Below, one piece after another: positions 45,789 through 54,141 of a stretch of DNA of 64,000 nt. The notes under the pieces are model-generated. The model made no database searches. It was not told the origin of the DNA and saw nothing but the letters and a program-made list of their open reading frames with translations. Numbering within the stretch: the first letter of the stretch is position 1; the number at the start of each line of letters is the position of its first letter. The stretch spans positions 186,001 through 250,000 of the forward strand of contig CANLUH010000001.1 in the NCBI GenBank assembly GCA_947494205.1, written 5' to 3'. Made by a program: the position numbers and the translations under genes. The stretch comes from an uncultured Flavobacteriaceae bacterium. Lineage in GTDB: Bacteria > Bacteroidota > Bacteroidia > Flavobacteriales > Flavobacteriaceae.

Positions 45789-45861
45789 AGCGAGAGACCG
45801 GGTTCGAACCGGCGACATTCAGCTTGGAAGGCTGACGCTCTACCAACTGAGCTACTCTCGC
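45789..45861 (-). tRNA. tRNA-Gly (TCC anticodon)
   Basis: On the minus strand it starts GCGAGAGTAGCTCAGTTGG and pairs with CTCTCGC at the 3' end. The anticodon arm is CAGCCTTCCAAGCTG (anticodon TCC), and GGTTCGAACCC forms the T arm. CCA is not encoded. Confidence 0.95.
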
Positions 45862-46003
45862 ATTTCCGGATGCAAATTTAAACATAAATCTTAATTCCCA
45901 AAACTTTTTACCAATAAAAATTGAACTATTTTTAGCTATTATAATTTCAAAAAAATAACATGCTCATTTTCAGCATAACAATTGAATAATCTATTGCAAA
46001 AAA

Positions 46004-46429
46004 TTATAAGGTTTTATAAAAGTGATATCCATAAATCTCGTACCCTTCATTATAATAAAACTTATGAGAAGGGTAATTTTGTACGTAAGTATTTAGTTCC
46101 GAAGTATTACATCCTTTACTTTTTGCATAATCATACAACCATTTAAAAAATTGCTTTCCTAAACCTTTACCACGATAATTATCATCTATGTAAACATGAT
46201 CTACTTCCATAGATTTCCCTGAGTAATGACGCGTTTGAAACCACATGCCAGAAATACCAATTAATTTATCGTCATCGAAAACACCTGCACACTCATAATT
46301 TTGAGTCACCATTTCGGCAAAACGTTCTTTTAAAATGGCTTCGCTATTAGCGTTATTAGTTAATTTTTGGATTAATGGTATAATCGAATTAATTTCGGAA
46401 GGATTAATAATTTTAAACGTAAAAGGCAT
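46004..46429 (-). CDS. GNAT-family N-acetyltransferase
   Basis: A 141-residue acetyltransferase (start at ATG 46429, MPFTFKIINP; an upstream in-frame start adds an unlikely basic leader). The acetyl-CoA-binding motif is VDHVYIDDNYRGKGLGKQFF, with V/I-x-x-x-x-R-G-x-G at its core. The C-terminus (HKFYYNEGYEIYGYHF) is the usual GNAT beta-6/7 region. The substrate is unknown. It is transcribed away from the tandem acetyltransferase on the other strand. Confidence 0.88.
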   Translation of the reverse strand: MPFTFKIINPSEINSIIPLIQKLTNNANSEAILKERFAEMVTQNYECAGVFDDDKLIGISGMWFQTRHYSGKSMEVDHVYIDDNYRGKGLGKQFFKWLYDYAKSKGCNTSELNTYVQNYPSHKFYYNEGYEIYGYHFYKTL

Positions 46430-46574
46430 TCTCGTATATTTTTTAACAAATTTAATTAATTTTGAAGGATAGTTTATTCCTTTATGAAACGAGCATGTTA
46501 ATTTTTTTATCACCCAAAGGAATGATTAAATGGCGAACAGCATGTGACCATTGAAAGTCAATACATATAAACAC

Positions 46575-47525
46575 ATGAAAATCATAACACAGACTAGAAG
46601 ACTTTACCTTCGTGAATTTTCTCTCGATGATGCTATTCATTTTTATAACATGAATTTAGATGAAGATGTTATAAAATATACAGGGGATACTGCATTTTCT
46701 TCTGAAGCTGAAGCCAGAACGTTTCTTACTAATTACGACCAGTATAAATTACATAATATGGGCCGTTGGGCTGTATGCGATAAAAATACAGATGAATTTT
46801 TAGGCTGGTGTGGCTTAAAACACCATCCTGAAAGTACTATTGATAACACTTTTGTAGAAGTAGGCTATCGTTTTTATAAAACACATTGGGGTAAAGGTTA
46901 TGCAACTGAAAGTACCAAAGCGGCTATATATTATGGTTTTAACACCCTTAATTTAAAAACGATTTATGCACATGCCCATATAGAAAATATAGCCTCTTTA
47001 AAGGTATTAGAAAAATGTGGACTGCAATTTATTCATCAAGATAATTATGACGGTATGCCTGCAAAACTCTATAAGGTGGAAACTCCTAATATTAACATTA
47101 AACAAATTACTACTAAAGAAACATACCCCGTAAGACATCCTGTTTTAAGAGCGGGACGCCCTATCGAAGAGTGTGAATTTAATGGAGACGATTTAGAAGC
47201 AACAATACATTTAGGTTTATACTTAGATAATACTTTAGCTGGTGTAGCTACATTTTTAAAACAAAACAACACACTTTTTAATGCTTCTCTCCAATACCAA
47301 TTAAGGGGTATGGCTGTGTTAGAAAAGCATCAAGGTAAACGATTTGGAGAAGCCTTATTAAAATATGGGGAAACATTATTAAAAAAGAAAGACACAACTC
47401 TACTTTGGTTTAACGCTAGAGTAATTGCAGTTCCATTTTATAAACGGAATGGTTATACTATTATTGGAAATTCTTTTGAAATCCCAAAGGTTGGAACACA
47501 TTTTGTAATGTATAAAACACTATAA
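46575..47525 (+). CDS. Two-domain GNAT acetyltransferase fusion
   Basis: The start is set at ATG 46575 (MKIITQTRRLYLRE). Residues about 1-165 form a RimJ/RimL-type GNAT domain (RRLYLREFSLDDAIHFY, GWCGL, HWGKGYATES, NIASLKVLEKCG). About 170-316 form a second, different GNAT domain (LAGVATFLK, RGMAVLEKHQGKRFGEALL, YKRNGYTIIG). RimJ-like domains acetylate protein N-termini or small molecules; the second matches enzymes acting on free substrates. No fused partner is listed in my memory with certainty, so the combined role is unknown. Confidence 0.85.
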   Translation: MKIITQTRRLYLREFSLDDAIHFYNMNLDEDVIKYTGDTAFSSEAEARTFLTNYDQYKLHNMGRWAVCDKNTDEFLGWCGLKHHPESTIDNTFVEVGYRFYKTHWGKGYATESTKAAIYYGFNTLNLKTIYAHAHIENIASLKVLEKCGLQFIHQDNYDGMPAKLYKVETPNINIKQITTKETYPVRHPVLRAGRPIEECEFNGDDLEATIHLGLYLDNTLAGVATFLKQNNTLFNASLQYQLRGMAVLEKHQGKRFGEALLKYGETLLKKKDTTLLWFNARVIAVPFYKRNGYTIIGNSFEIPKVGTHFVMYKTL

Positions 47526-47546
47526 CTTTTCTTAAGTAGAATAACT

Positions 47547-48275
47547 ATGAAGCATCCTTTTTTCACATATATTTTAATGTTATGTTTAACTGTTTTTATA
47601 ACATTACCACAATTAGCCTTCTCACAACAAGAGCTTTCTACTCAAGAATTAATGGGTAAAGGTTCTCCAAAGTTATTTGGTAGTGGTTATAAATTAAGAA
47701 AAGAAGCACATTTGGCTTTTTTAAAATTAAAAGCTGATGCTTTAAAAGACGGTATTAAAATACAAGTAGTTTCAAGTTATCGTAATTTCGACCATCAAAA
47801 ACGCATATGGGAACGCAAATACAATCGTTATATTAATCAAGGATTGACACCGCAGCAAAGTATTAAAAAAATAATAGAATACTCTACAATTCCCGGAACC
47901 TCAAGACATCATTGGGGTACTGACTTAGATATTATAGATGCTAATGTAAAACAACCAAGTAATGTATTAAATACTAAACATTTTAATTCCTTAGGACCAT
48001 TTTGCAAACTCAAAGAATGGATGGATACTAATGCAGGAAAATATGGTTTTTATTTGGTATATACAGCACGTGAAAATAGAAAAGGTTTTAAATACGAACC
48101 GTGGCATTATACTTACAAACCACTTTCTAGTTCTTACTTAAAACAATACAAAACTTTAGACATAAAAACAATTCTAAAAAATGATAAACTAGAAGGCAGT
48201 AATGCCTTTACGGAACAGTTTATAAACAGCTATATCTCGGAAAATATTTTAGACATTAACCCAGAACTTTTGTAA
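47547..48275 (+). CDS. D-alanyl-D-alanine carboxypeptidase, M15B (VanY) family
   Basis: A periplasmic peptidoglycan-trimming enzyme with signal peptide (about residues 1-26, ending PQLAFSQ). Zinc ligands match the SxHxxGxAxD pattern: SRHHWGTDLD (His121, Asp128) and EPWHYTY (His187). VSSYRNFDHQKRIW is the typical preceding motif. The C-terminal about 50 residues extend the family core. It lies 21 bases after the acetyltransferase gene and 32 before an M48 peptidase gene, all on one strand. Confidence 0.9.
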   Translation: MKHPFFTYILMLCLTVFITLPQLAFSQQELSTQELMGKGSPKLFGSGYKLRKEAHLAFLKLKADALKDGIKIQVVSSYRNFDHQKRIWERKYNRYINQGLTPQQSIKKIIEYSTIPGTSRHHWGTDLDIIDANVKQPSNVLNTKHFNSLGPFCKLKEWMDTNAGKYGFYLVYTARENRKGFKYEPWHYTYKPLSSSYLKQYKTLDIKTILKNDKLEGSNAFTEQFINSYISENILDINPELL

Positions 48276-48307
48276 ATTGAAATTCTAAACCATAAAACCA
48301 ACTAATC

Positions 48308-49081
48308 ATGAGAAGAAAAAGTAGAGGATTTAAAGGTAGATTATTAATTGGAGTTGCTGTAGCGGCATTTTATTTAATTATGCACTTTAGCAAAATGGAA
48401 ACCAATCCATATACTCAGAAAAGACAGGCTATTTCTATGACACCTCAAGAAGAAGTACAAATGGGATTAGCTAGTATAAACCAAATGCGACAACAACATG
48501 GTGGCTTACATCCCAATCAAAGTTATCAAGCATTGGTAGATGATGTTGGTAATAAGTTAGTAAATAATAGTATCGCCAGAGAAACGCCATATCAATACAA
48601 TTTCGATTTGTTAGCAGACGAAAGAACTATTAATGCATTTGCACTTCCTGGAGGTCAAATTTGTATTACCTATGCTTTATTCGCTCAACTAAAAAACGAA
48701 GATCAACTTGCCGGTGTTTTAGGACATGAAATTGGTCATGTTTTAGGTAGACACTCGGCAGAACGTATTGCTAATAGTGAATTATGGCAAGGATTAAGTA
48801 CTGCTGGAAGTGTTGGTGGAGATATGGGAGGTTTAGTTTCACAAATAGGTAATGGTACGCTATTAAAAAATGGACGTGGCGATGAACTAGAAAGTGATGA
48901 TCTTGGTGTTAAGTTTATGATTAAAGCTGGTTATAACCCAGAAGAAATGATAGGTGTTATGCAAATTTTAAAATCTGCAGCTGGACCAAATAGGGTTCCA
49001 GAATTTCAAAGTTCGCATCCCGACCCAGATAATAGGATAGAGCATATAAGAGAATCTATAGAAAAATACAGTCAGAATTAA
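48308..49081 (+). CDS. M48-family metallopeptidase, membrane-anchored
   Basis: A 257-residue zinc peptidase related to BepA/Oma1-like periplasmic proteases. One N-terminal hydrophobic anchor (about residues 11-26) is followed by the active site VLGHEIGHVLGRHSAERI (His140, Glu141, His144) and the third ligand region DELESDDLGVKFM. Such enzymes degrade misfolded envelope proteins. A terminator closes the preceding gene group. Confidence 0.9.
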   Translation: MRRKSRGFKGRLLIGVAVAAFYLIMHFSKMETNPYTQKRQAISMTPQEEVQMGLASINQMRQQHGGLHPNQSYQALVDDVGNKLVNNSIARETPYQYNFDLLADERTINAFALPGGQICITYALFAQLKNEDQLAGVLGHEIGHVLGRHSAERIANSELWQGLSTAGSVGGDMGGLVSQIGNGTLLKNGRGDELESDDLGVKFMIKAGYNPEEMIGVMQILKSAAGPNRVPEFQSSHPDPDNRIEHIRESIEKYSQN

Positions 49082-49084
49082 ATA

Positions 49085-49115
49085 AACAAAACCTTGCAAT
49101 ACGCAAGGCTTTGTT
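49085..49115 (+). terminator. Terminator after the M48 peptidase gene
   Basis: A 13-pair stem with one mismatch, AACAAAACCTTGC with GCAAGGCTTTGTT (49085-49115), and a 5-base loop. Confidence 0.78.
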
Positions 49116-49136
49116 ATTAATAAGCTAGTAAAACTA

Positions 49137-49532
49137 TTATTTCTTTTTTAAAGTGTTTTCTATTAAAGTATAAGTATCGTTTGCATTAGTAAGCTTAGCA
49201 TATTGCTTTGCTGTTTTTCCTTTTGCAGAACGCTTTTTTAAATTTGCGCCTTCTGCAATTAATACTTTTAACACTTCTACTCTATTAAATTTCGCAGCGT
49301 ACATAGCTGGCGTCATTCCTTGAGACATTTTATTAACATCTTCTCCTAATTCAATAAGTTTCTTAACAGTTGCTATATCCCCTTTTACAACAGCCACACA
49401 AAACGCGCTTACGTTATATTCTGGCTGTACTTGAAAAGTTGTAGGGATTGTTAAAGTTTCTGTTGGTGTCATTGCATTTACACTTGTTAAAGAGCATACA
49501 AAAGCGACTGCGATAATGATTGTTTTTTTCAT
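49137..49532 (-). CDS. Small exported ankyrin-repeat protein
   Basis: A 131-residue protein with signal peptide (KKTIIIAVAFVCSLTSVNA). Two ankyrin repeats are visible, GDIATVKKLIELGEDVNKMSQ and GMTPAMYAAKFNRVEVLKVLIAEGANLKK (truncated here in quotation: GMTPAMYAAKFNRVEVLKVL), followed by a third partial one. Ankyrin repeats mediate protein contacts; the partner is unknown. It is probably periplasmic. It is convergent with the M48 peptidase gene. Confidence 0.88.
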   Translation of the reverse strand: MKKTIIIAVAFVCSLTSVNAMTPTETLTIPTTFQVQPEYNVSAFCVAVVKGDIATVKKLIELGEDVNKMSQGMTPAMYAAKFNRVEVLKVLIAEGANLKKRSAKGKTAKQYAKLTNANDTYTLIENTLKKK

Positions 49533-49761
49533 GATGAATGTTTGTTAATTAATGATTTTTGTTTTTTGATTATGTATTAAAGACGACACGTATTCATAAT
49601 CGTTACGTCTTTTTTACTCAAATAACATTTCTTTAACTATTTAATACTAAATATGTTAATTTAACATAAAAGTAAAATGCTACACTTCAGTTATGCGAAA
49701 TCACTAAAACGATTTCGTTATTTTATAAGGTATTATCCTATCGTTTAGGCACTTTAGTTTT

Positions 49762-49769
49762 TATATTTG
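49762..49769 (+). promoter_or_regulatory. Candidate -7 box for gpmI
   Basis: TATATTTG matches TAnnTTTG and lies 19 bases before the gpmI start codon. No clear -33 element is seen. Confidence 0.45.
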
Positions 49770-49788
49770 CTACACTAAACATTTAGAA

Positions 49789-51306
49789 ATGAACAAAAAG
49801 GTAATTTTAATGATACTGGATGGTTGGGGTAAATCTCCAGACCCAAAAGTATCTGCTATAGATAATGCGCAAACACCATTTATTGATAACTTATATACAA
49901 AATATGGGCACGCACAGCTTAGAACAGATGGCTTACATGTAGGTTTACCAGAGGGTCAAATGGGAAACAGTGAAGTAGGACACATGAACTTAGGCGCTGG
50001 ACGTATTGTGTATCAGGATTTAGCTAAAATTAATTTAGCTGTAGACAATAATACGCTAAGTGAAGAACGTGTTTTAATAGATGCCTTTAATTATGCTAAA
50101 ACCGAAGGTAAATCTGTACATTTTTTAGGTTTAGTTAGTAATGGTGGTGTACATTCTCACATTAACCATGTAAAAGCATTAGTAGATGCTGCAAATAGTA
50201 GTGGAGTAGAAAAAGCTTACATTCATGGATTTACAGATGGTAGAGATGTAGATCCTAAATCTGGAAAAGGTTTTATACAAGAGTTACAACAGCATATAGA
50301 GGGTAAAAACACGCAAATAGCTTCTATAACTGGACGTTACTATGCAATGGATAGAGATAACCGTTGGGAACGTGTAAAATTAGCTTACGAAGCGCTTGTT
50401 AATGCTACTGGAGAGTACTCATCTAACCTGTTAGAAAGTATACAAAAGAGTTATGACAATGACATTACAGACGAATTTATAAAACCTATTATTAATACAA
50501 ATTCTGAAGGTCAACCTTTAGCTACCATAAAAGAAGACGATGTTATAATATTCTTTAATTTTAGAACCGATCGTGGTCGTGAATTAACAGATGCTTTATC
50601 GCAACGAGATTTTTTAGAACATAATATGAAGAAATTAAATTTGTATTATGTTACTATGACTAATTATGACGAAACGTTTAAAGGTATTAACGTTATTTTT
50701 AATAAAGATAATATTACTGAAACTTTAGGTGAAGTTTTAGAACTGCATAATAAAACACAAATTAGAATAGCCGAAACCGAGAAATATCCTCATGTTACGT
50801 TTTTCTTCTCTGGTGGAAGAGAAACACCTTTTAAAGGTGAATCTAGAATTCTTAAAAACTCTCCTAAAGTAGCTACTTATGATTTAAAACCAGAAATGAG
50901 TGCTTACGAACTTACAGATGCTTTAGTACCAGAATTACAAAAAGGAGACGTAGATTTTGTGTGTTTAAATTTTGCAAATGGAGATATGGTAGGTCATACA
51001 GGTTCTATGGAAGCTGCTATTAAAGCCTGCGAAGCTGTAGATAACTGCGTAGAAAAAGTGATAACTACGGCTTTAAATAATAATTATACTACATTATTAA
51101 TTGCAGACCATGGTAATTGTGAAACCATGATAAATCCTGATGGTTCGCCACACACTGCGCACACCACAAACCCTGTTCCTATTATTTTAATAGATAACGA
51201 TTTAACATCTATAAAAGATGGAATACTAGGAGATATTGCACCAACTATTCTAAAACTTATTGGAGTTAACAAACCTGAAGCCATGACGCAAGACTCATTA
51301 ATTTAA
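49789..51306 (+). CDS. gpmI: 2,3-bisphosphoglycerate-independent phosphoglycerate mutase
   Basis: Interconverts 3- and 2-phosphoglycerate in glycolysis. The 505-residue enzyme has MILDGWGKS with a metal-binding Asp, the phosphoserine nucleophile MGNSEVGHMNLG (Ser61), FTDGRDVDP, ITGRYYAMDRDNRW, and the metal-binding DHGNCE with PHTAHTTNPVP near the C-terminus. Two Mn2+ ions are expected. Length is typical. It is monocistronic, preceded by a -7 box. Confidence 0.97.
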   Translation: MNKKVILMILDGWGKSPDPKVSAIDNAQTPFIDNLYTKYGHAQLRTDGLHVGLPEGQMGNSEVGHMNLGAGRIVYQDLAKINLAVDNNTLSEERVLIDAFNYAKTEGKSVHFLGLVSNGGVHSHINHVKALVDAANSSGVEKAYIHGFTDGRDVDPKSGKGFIQELQQHIEGKNTQIASITGRYYAMDRDNRWERVKLAYEALVNATGEYSSNLLESIQKSYDNDITDEFIKPIINTNSEGQPLATIKEDDVIIFFNFRTDRGRELTDALSQRDFLEHNMKKLNLYYVTMTNYDETFKGINVIFNKDNITETLGEVLELHNKTQIRIAETEKYPHVTFFFSGGRETPFKGESRILKNSPKVATYDLKPEMSAYELTDALVPELQKGDVDFVCLNFANGDMVGHTGSMEAAIKACEAVDNCVEKVITTALNNNYTTLLIADHGNCETMINPDGSPHTAHTTNPVPIILIDNDLTSIKDGILGDIAPTILKLIGVNKPEAMTQDSLI

Positions 51307-51348
51307 TAACGAACACTCTTCTATGTAAACTTACCATAATAAAAATTG

Positions 51349-51356
51349 TATTTTTG
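51349..51356 (+). promoter_or_regulatory. Candidate -7 box for the HAD phosphatase gene
   Basis: TATTTTTG matches TAnnTTTG and lies 20 bases before the start codon. Confidence 0.45.
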
Positions 51357-51376
51357 CATTCTATTTTATTATTTAA

Positions 51377-51781
51377 ATGAATATTTCTAAAGGACTTATA
51401 ATTGCTGTAGATTTTGATGGCACTATAGTAGAAGACGGATATCCAGGTATTGGAGACCCTAGACTATTTGCTTTTGAAACATTAAAACGACTTCAAGCAG
51501 ATGGTCATCGTTTAATATTATGGACCTATCGCCATGGTAAAAAACTAGATGAAGCTGTTGCGTATTGTAAAACAAATGGTATTGAGTTTTATGCTGTTAA
51601 CAGAAGTTATCCTGAGGAGGATTCTGTAGAAGAGGTTAGCCGTAAAATTCACGCAGATTTATTTATAGATGATAGAAATATTGGTGGTATTCTAGGTTGG
51701 GGAGAAGTTTATCAGATGCTAACAAAAGAAACACCTCAGCTACCAAAACAAAAAAAGAAAAAAGGATTTTTCCGTTTTTAA
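51377..51781 (+). CDS. Small HAD-superfamily hydrolase (BT0820-like)
   Basis: A 134-residue phosphatase-like protein with the HAD nucleophile motif VDFDGTIVEDG (two catalytic Asp), the motif II Thr in LILWTYRHG and motif IV LFIDDRNIGG. It is short because it lacks a cap domain, as in the BT0820 group of Bacteroides. The substrate is unknown. The C-terminus is Lys rich (PKQKKKKGFF). It lies 10 bases before map and is likely co-transcribed with it. Confidence 0.85.
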   Translation: MNISKGLIIAVDFDGTIVEDGYPGIGDPRLFAFETLKRLQADGHRLILWTYRHGKKLDEAVAYCKTNGIEFYAVNRSYPEEDSVEEVSRKIHADLFIDDRNIGGILGWGEVYQMLTKETPQLPKQKKKKGFFRF

Positions 51782-51791
51782 ATAAAAGGTT

Positions 51792-52610
51792 ATGATAATT
51801 GCAAAAACAAGAGAAGAAATAGAGTTAATGAGAGAGGCTGCTTTAGTAGTTTCTAAAACTTTAGGTGAAGTTGCTAAGGCTGTTACTCCAGGAATAACCA
51901 CTTTAGAATTAGACAAAATTGCGGAAGAATGTATTAGAGACCAAGGTGCTATACCTGGCTTTTTAGGTTTATACGATTTCCCTAACACACTATGTATGAG
52001 TCCTAACTCTCAAGTAGTACATGGTATACCAAATAACACACCTTTGGTTGAAGGTGATATTATTTCTATAGATTGTGGCGCTATAAAACATGGCTTTTAT
52101 GGTGATCATGCCTACACATTTCCTGTAGGAGAAATAGATGCCGACACCGAAAAACTATTACAAGTCACTAAAGAGTCGCTTTACGTTGGTATAAGAGAGC
52201 TAAAAGTTGGAAAACGTGTAGGAGACGTTGGTTATGCTATACAGAAATATTGCGAAGATCATGGTTATGGTGTTGTACGAGAATTAGTAGGACATGGTTT
52301 AGGTCGTGTTATGCACGAAGATCCAGAAATGCCTAACTACGGAAAACGTGGTCGTGGCAAAAAATTTATAGAAGGTATGGTCGTTGCTATCGAGCCTATG
52401 ATAAATATGGGAACGCAACGTATTAAACAACATAAAGATGGTTGGACTATTACAACTCTAGATGGTAAACCTAGTGCGCATTTTGAGCATGATGTTGCTG
52501 TTTTAGATGGTAAACCAGAATTACTATCTACTTTCGCTTATATATATGAAGCTTTAGGTATTGTATCTAACGAAGAGAATGAATTTAGACAGAAGGCTTT
52601 AGTGCTTTAA
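51792..52610 (+). CDS. map: Methionine aminopeptidase type I
   Basis: Removes N-terminal Met from new proteins. The 272-residue enzyme has the metal-binding residues of the family: ISIDCGAIKHGFYGDHAYTF (two Asp), the His in VGHGLGRVMHEDPEMPNYG and the C-terminal Glu residues in VAIEPMI and HFEHDVAV. The five metal ligands are Asp, Asp, His, Glu, Glu. The N-terminal substrate-binding Cys in FPNTLCMSPNSQVVHGIP is also present. It is the second gene of a two-gene unit with the HAD phosphatase. Confidence 0.96.
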   Translation: MIIAKTREEIELMREAALVVSKTLGEVAKAVTPGITTLELDKIAEECIRDQGAIPGFLGLYDFPNTLCMSPNSQVVHGIPNNTPLVEGDIISIDCGAIKHGFYGDHAYTFPVGEIDADTEKLLQVTKESLYVGIRELKVGKRVGDVGYAIQKYCEDHGYGVVRELVGHGLGRVMHEDPEMPNYGKRGRGKKFIEGMVVAIEPMINMGTQRIKQHKDGWTITTLDGKPSAHFEHDVAVLDGKPELLSTFAYIYEALGIVSNEENEFRQKALVL

Positions 52611-52637
52611 GTTATAATTATAACACTGAGAATCATT

Positions 52638-52876
52638 GAGTTTACGCTGAGATTCACAGAGACTATATTCTTCAATTTATATTATGAATTATAATAAAAT
52701 TGTTATTGAATTAAAGACTGTTGAAAGATTTACCGACGTACATTCTGCTCAAATTTTAACTTACATGAAATTAGAAGATTATCCATTAGGGTTATTATTA
52801 AATTTCAATACTAAACTTTTAAAAAACGGAATAAAACGCTTTATAAATACAATCTAATAATCTCTCAGCGAAACTC
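52638..52876. repeat. Inverted repeat pair flanking the GxxExxxR remnant
   Basis: GAGTTTACGCTGAGA (52638-52652) is the reverse complement, but for one base, of TCTCAGCGAAACTC (52863-52876). More distant similarity continues outward (CTCTGTG-type words). It brackets a truncated gene, as if the segment had moved as a unit. Confidence 0.6.
52684..52857 (+). pseudogene. GxxExxxR-family protein, C-terminal fragment
   Basis: A 57-codon frame reading KIVIELKTVERFTDVHSAQI, then LGLLLNFNTKLLKNGIKRF. This matches the C-terminal half of the GxxExxxR family (about 125-130 residues), which is scattered through Bacteroidota genomes and of unknown function. The N-terminal half that carries the GxxExxxR signature is missing; the preceding sequence contains no in-frame continuation. 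The gene is flanked by an inverted repeat. It is most likely a decayed remnant of a mobile or horizontally spread gene. Confidence 0.8.
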
Positions 52877-52908
52877 TGCGACCCTATTAACCTCTGTGTA
52901 AATAAACA

Positions 52909-53673
52909 ATGAAGAAACTCTTTAAATTCATATTAAACACTATTCCAAGACCTTTATTAATTAGGTTAAGTTATGTTGCTCGTCCCATTTTAGTATTGTT
53001 TTTAAAAGGAAAAAGGTTTACAGACCCTATAGATGGTAAAAGTTTTAGAACGTTTTTACCATACGGTTATGGCAACCAACGTAATAACGTATTATCGCCT
53101 TCTACGCTATCTTTAGAACGCCACAGACTGTTATGGTTATATTTAAAAAATGAAACTGATTTCTTTTCTGCTAAAAAGAAAGTGCTTCATTTTGCTCCAG
53201 AACAAGCTTTTTATAAACGATTTAGACAGTTAAAACATCTCGATTACACTACTACAGATTTGCTATCACCTTTAGCGGATGTTAAAGCTGATATCTGCAA
53301 TTTACCTTTTGAAGATAATAGCTATGATATTATTCTTTGTAATCATGTTTTAGAACATATCCCTGATGATACTAAAGCAATGCAAGAGCTATATCGCGTG
53401 CTTAAAGTTGGGGGCATGGGTATATTTCAAATTCCGCAAGACTTAAATCGTGAAACAACTTTCGAGGATGATTCTATTACTGACAAGAAAGAGCGTGCAG
53501 CAATTTTTGGGCAATATGATCACGTTCGTATTTACGGTAAAGATTATTTTGATAAGTTACGCAGTATTGGTTTTACTGTTGAAGCGATTGATTATACCTC
53601 AAAACTTTCAGAAAGCGACGTAGAACATTATTGTTTAGCCAAGGGAGAGATTATTCCTGTGGTTTATAAATAA
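52909..53673 (+). CDS. Class I SAM-dependent methyltransferase
   Basis: A 254-residue enzyme with a Methyltransf_11-type core: VLHFAPEQAF (the usual GxG glycine motif is degenerate), DIICNLPFEDNSYDIILCNH (read here as DICNLPFEDNSYDIILCNH), EHIPDDTKAMQELYRVLKVGG. Such enzymes act on small molecules or glycan lipids. The N-terminal about 45 residues are basic and hydrophobic (FILNTIPRPLLIRLSYVA), perhaps peripheral to the membrane. The substrate is unknown. It follows the GxxExxxR remnant and is convergent with the next gene. Confidence 0.83.
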   Translation: MKKLFKFILNTIPRPLLIRLSYVARPILVLFLKGKRFTDPIDGKSFRTFLPYGYGNQRNNVLSPSTLSLERHRLLWLYLKNETDFFSAKKKVLHFAPEQAFYKRFRQLKHLDYTTTDLLSPLADVKADICNLPFEDNSYDIILCNHVLEHIPDDTKAMQELYRVLKVGGMGIFQIPQDLNRETTFEDDSITDKKERAAIFGQYDHVRIYGKDYFDKLRSIGFTVEAIDYTSKLSESDVEHYCLAKGEIIPVVYK

Positions 53674-53681
53674 TCTTTTTA

Positions 53682-54140
53682 TTATTGTTTGGATAGTTTT
53701 ATAGCGTAAGCTTCAATTTCTGCTTTAGTTATACTATCTGCTTTACTTTTAGTTTTACTGTAAAAGTTACTAAATGCAAATTTACTCCATGCACTATCGC
53801 CTAATTTACTTGTTGCCATAACGATTACAAAACTATCCATATCATATTGAAAAACGTAAAGCCCTGTACTATTAAAAAACACAGAAACTCCTAATCGTTT
53901 ACTGTCATTTTCTTGATAAGTATAGATAGCTGGCATGCATTTTTCGCAAGCAGCTATTGCCAATAATTTAGTCCCGTTATTTTCTCCAAACTCTATAAAT
54001 TTCGTTTTTGTTGGTCCAGATACACCACGTTCTTCCATAAATAAATGATAGGTTTCGTTAACTGTTTCTGGCGTTATTTCTTGTTGAGCACATACTGTAT
54101 TTACTATAAATAGGAATAGCGTGTATAGAATATATTTCAT
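53682..54140 (-). CDS. Small exported protein of unknown function
   Basis: A 152-residue protein with signal peptide (YILYTLFLFIVNTVCAQ) and no recognised domain. It has a CEKC pair (AIAACEKCMPAIY), which could be redox-active or a disulfide, and a hydrophobic beta-like core (RLGVSVFFNSTGLYVFQYD). It starts only 1 base after the S41 peptidase stop and is therefore its downstream operon partner. Role unknown. Confidence 0.65.
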   Translation of the reverse strand: MKYILYTLFLFIVNTVCAQQEITPETVNETYHLFMEERGVSGPTKTKFIEFGENNGTKLLAIAACEKCMPAIYTYQENDSKRLGVSVFFNSTGLYVFQYDMDSFVIVMATSKLGDSAWSKFAFSNFYSKTKSKADSITKAEIEAYAIKLSKQ

Positions 54141-54141
54141 A

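Noticed and set aside
44320..45861. IS element plus tRNA-Gly considered as one genomic island
   Set aside because: No integrase or cargo gene is present between the tRNA copies; the IS has its own target duplication and is separate.
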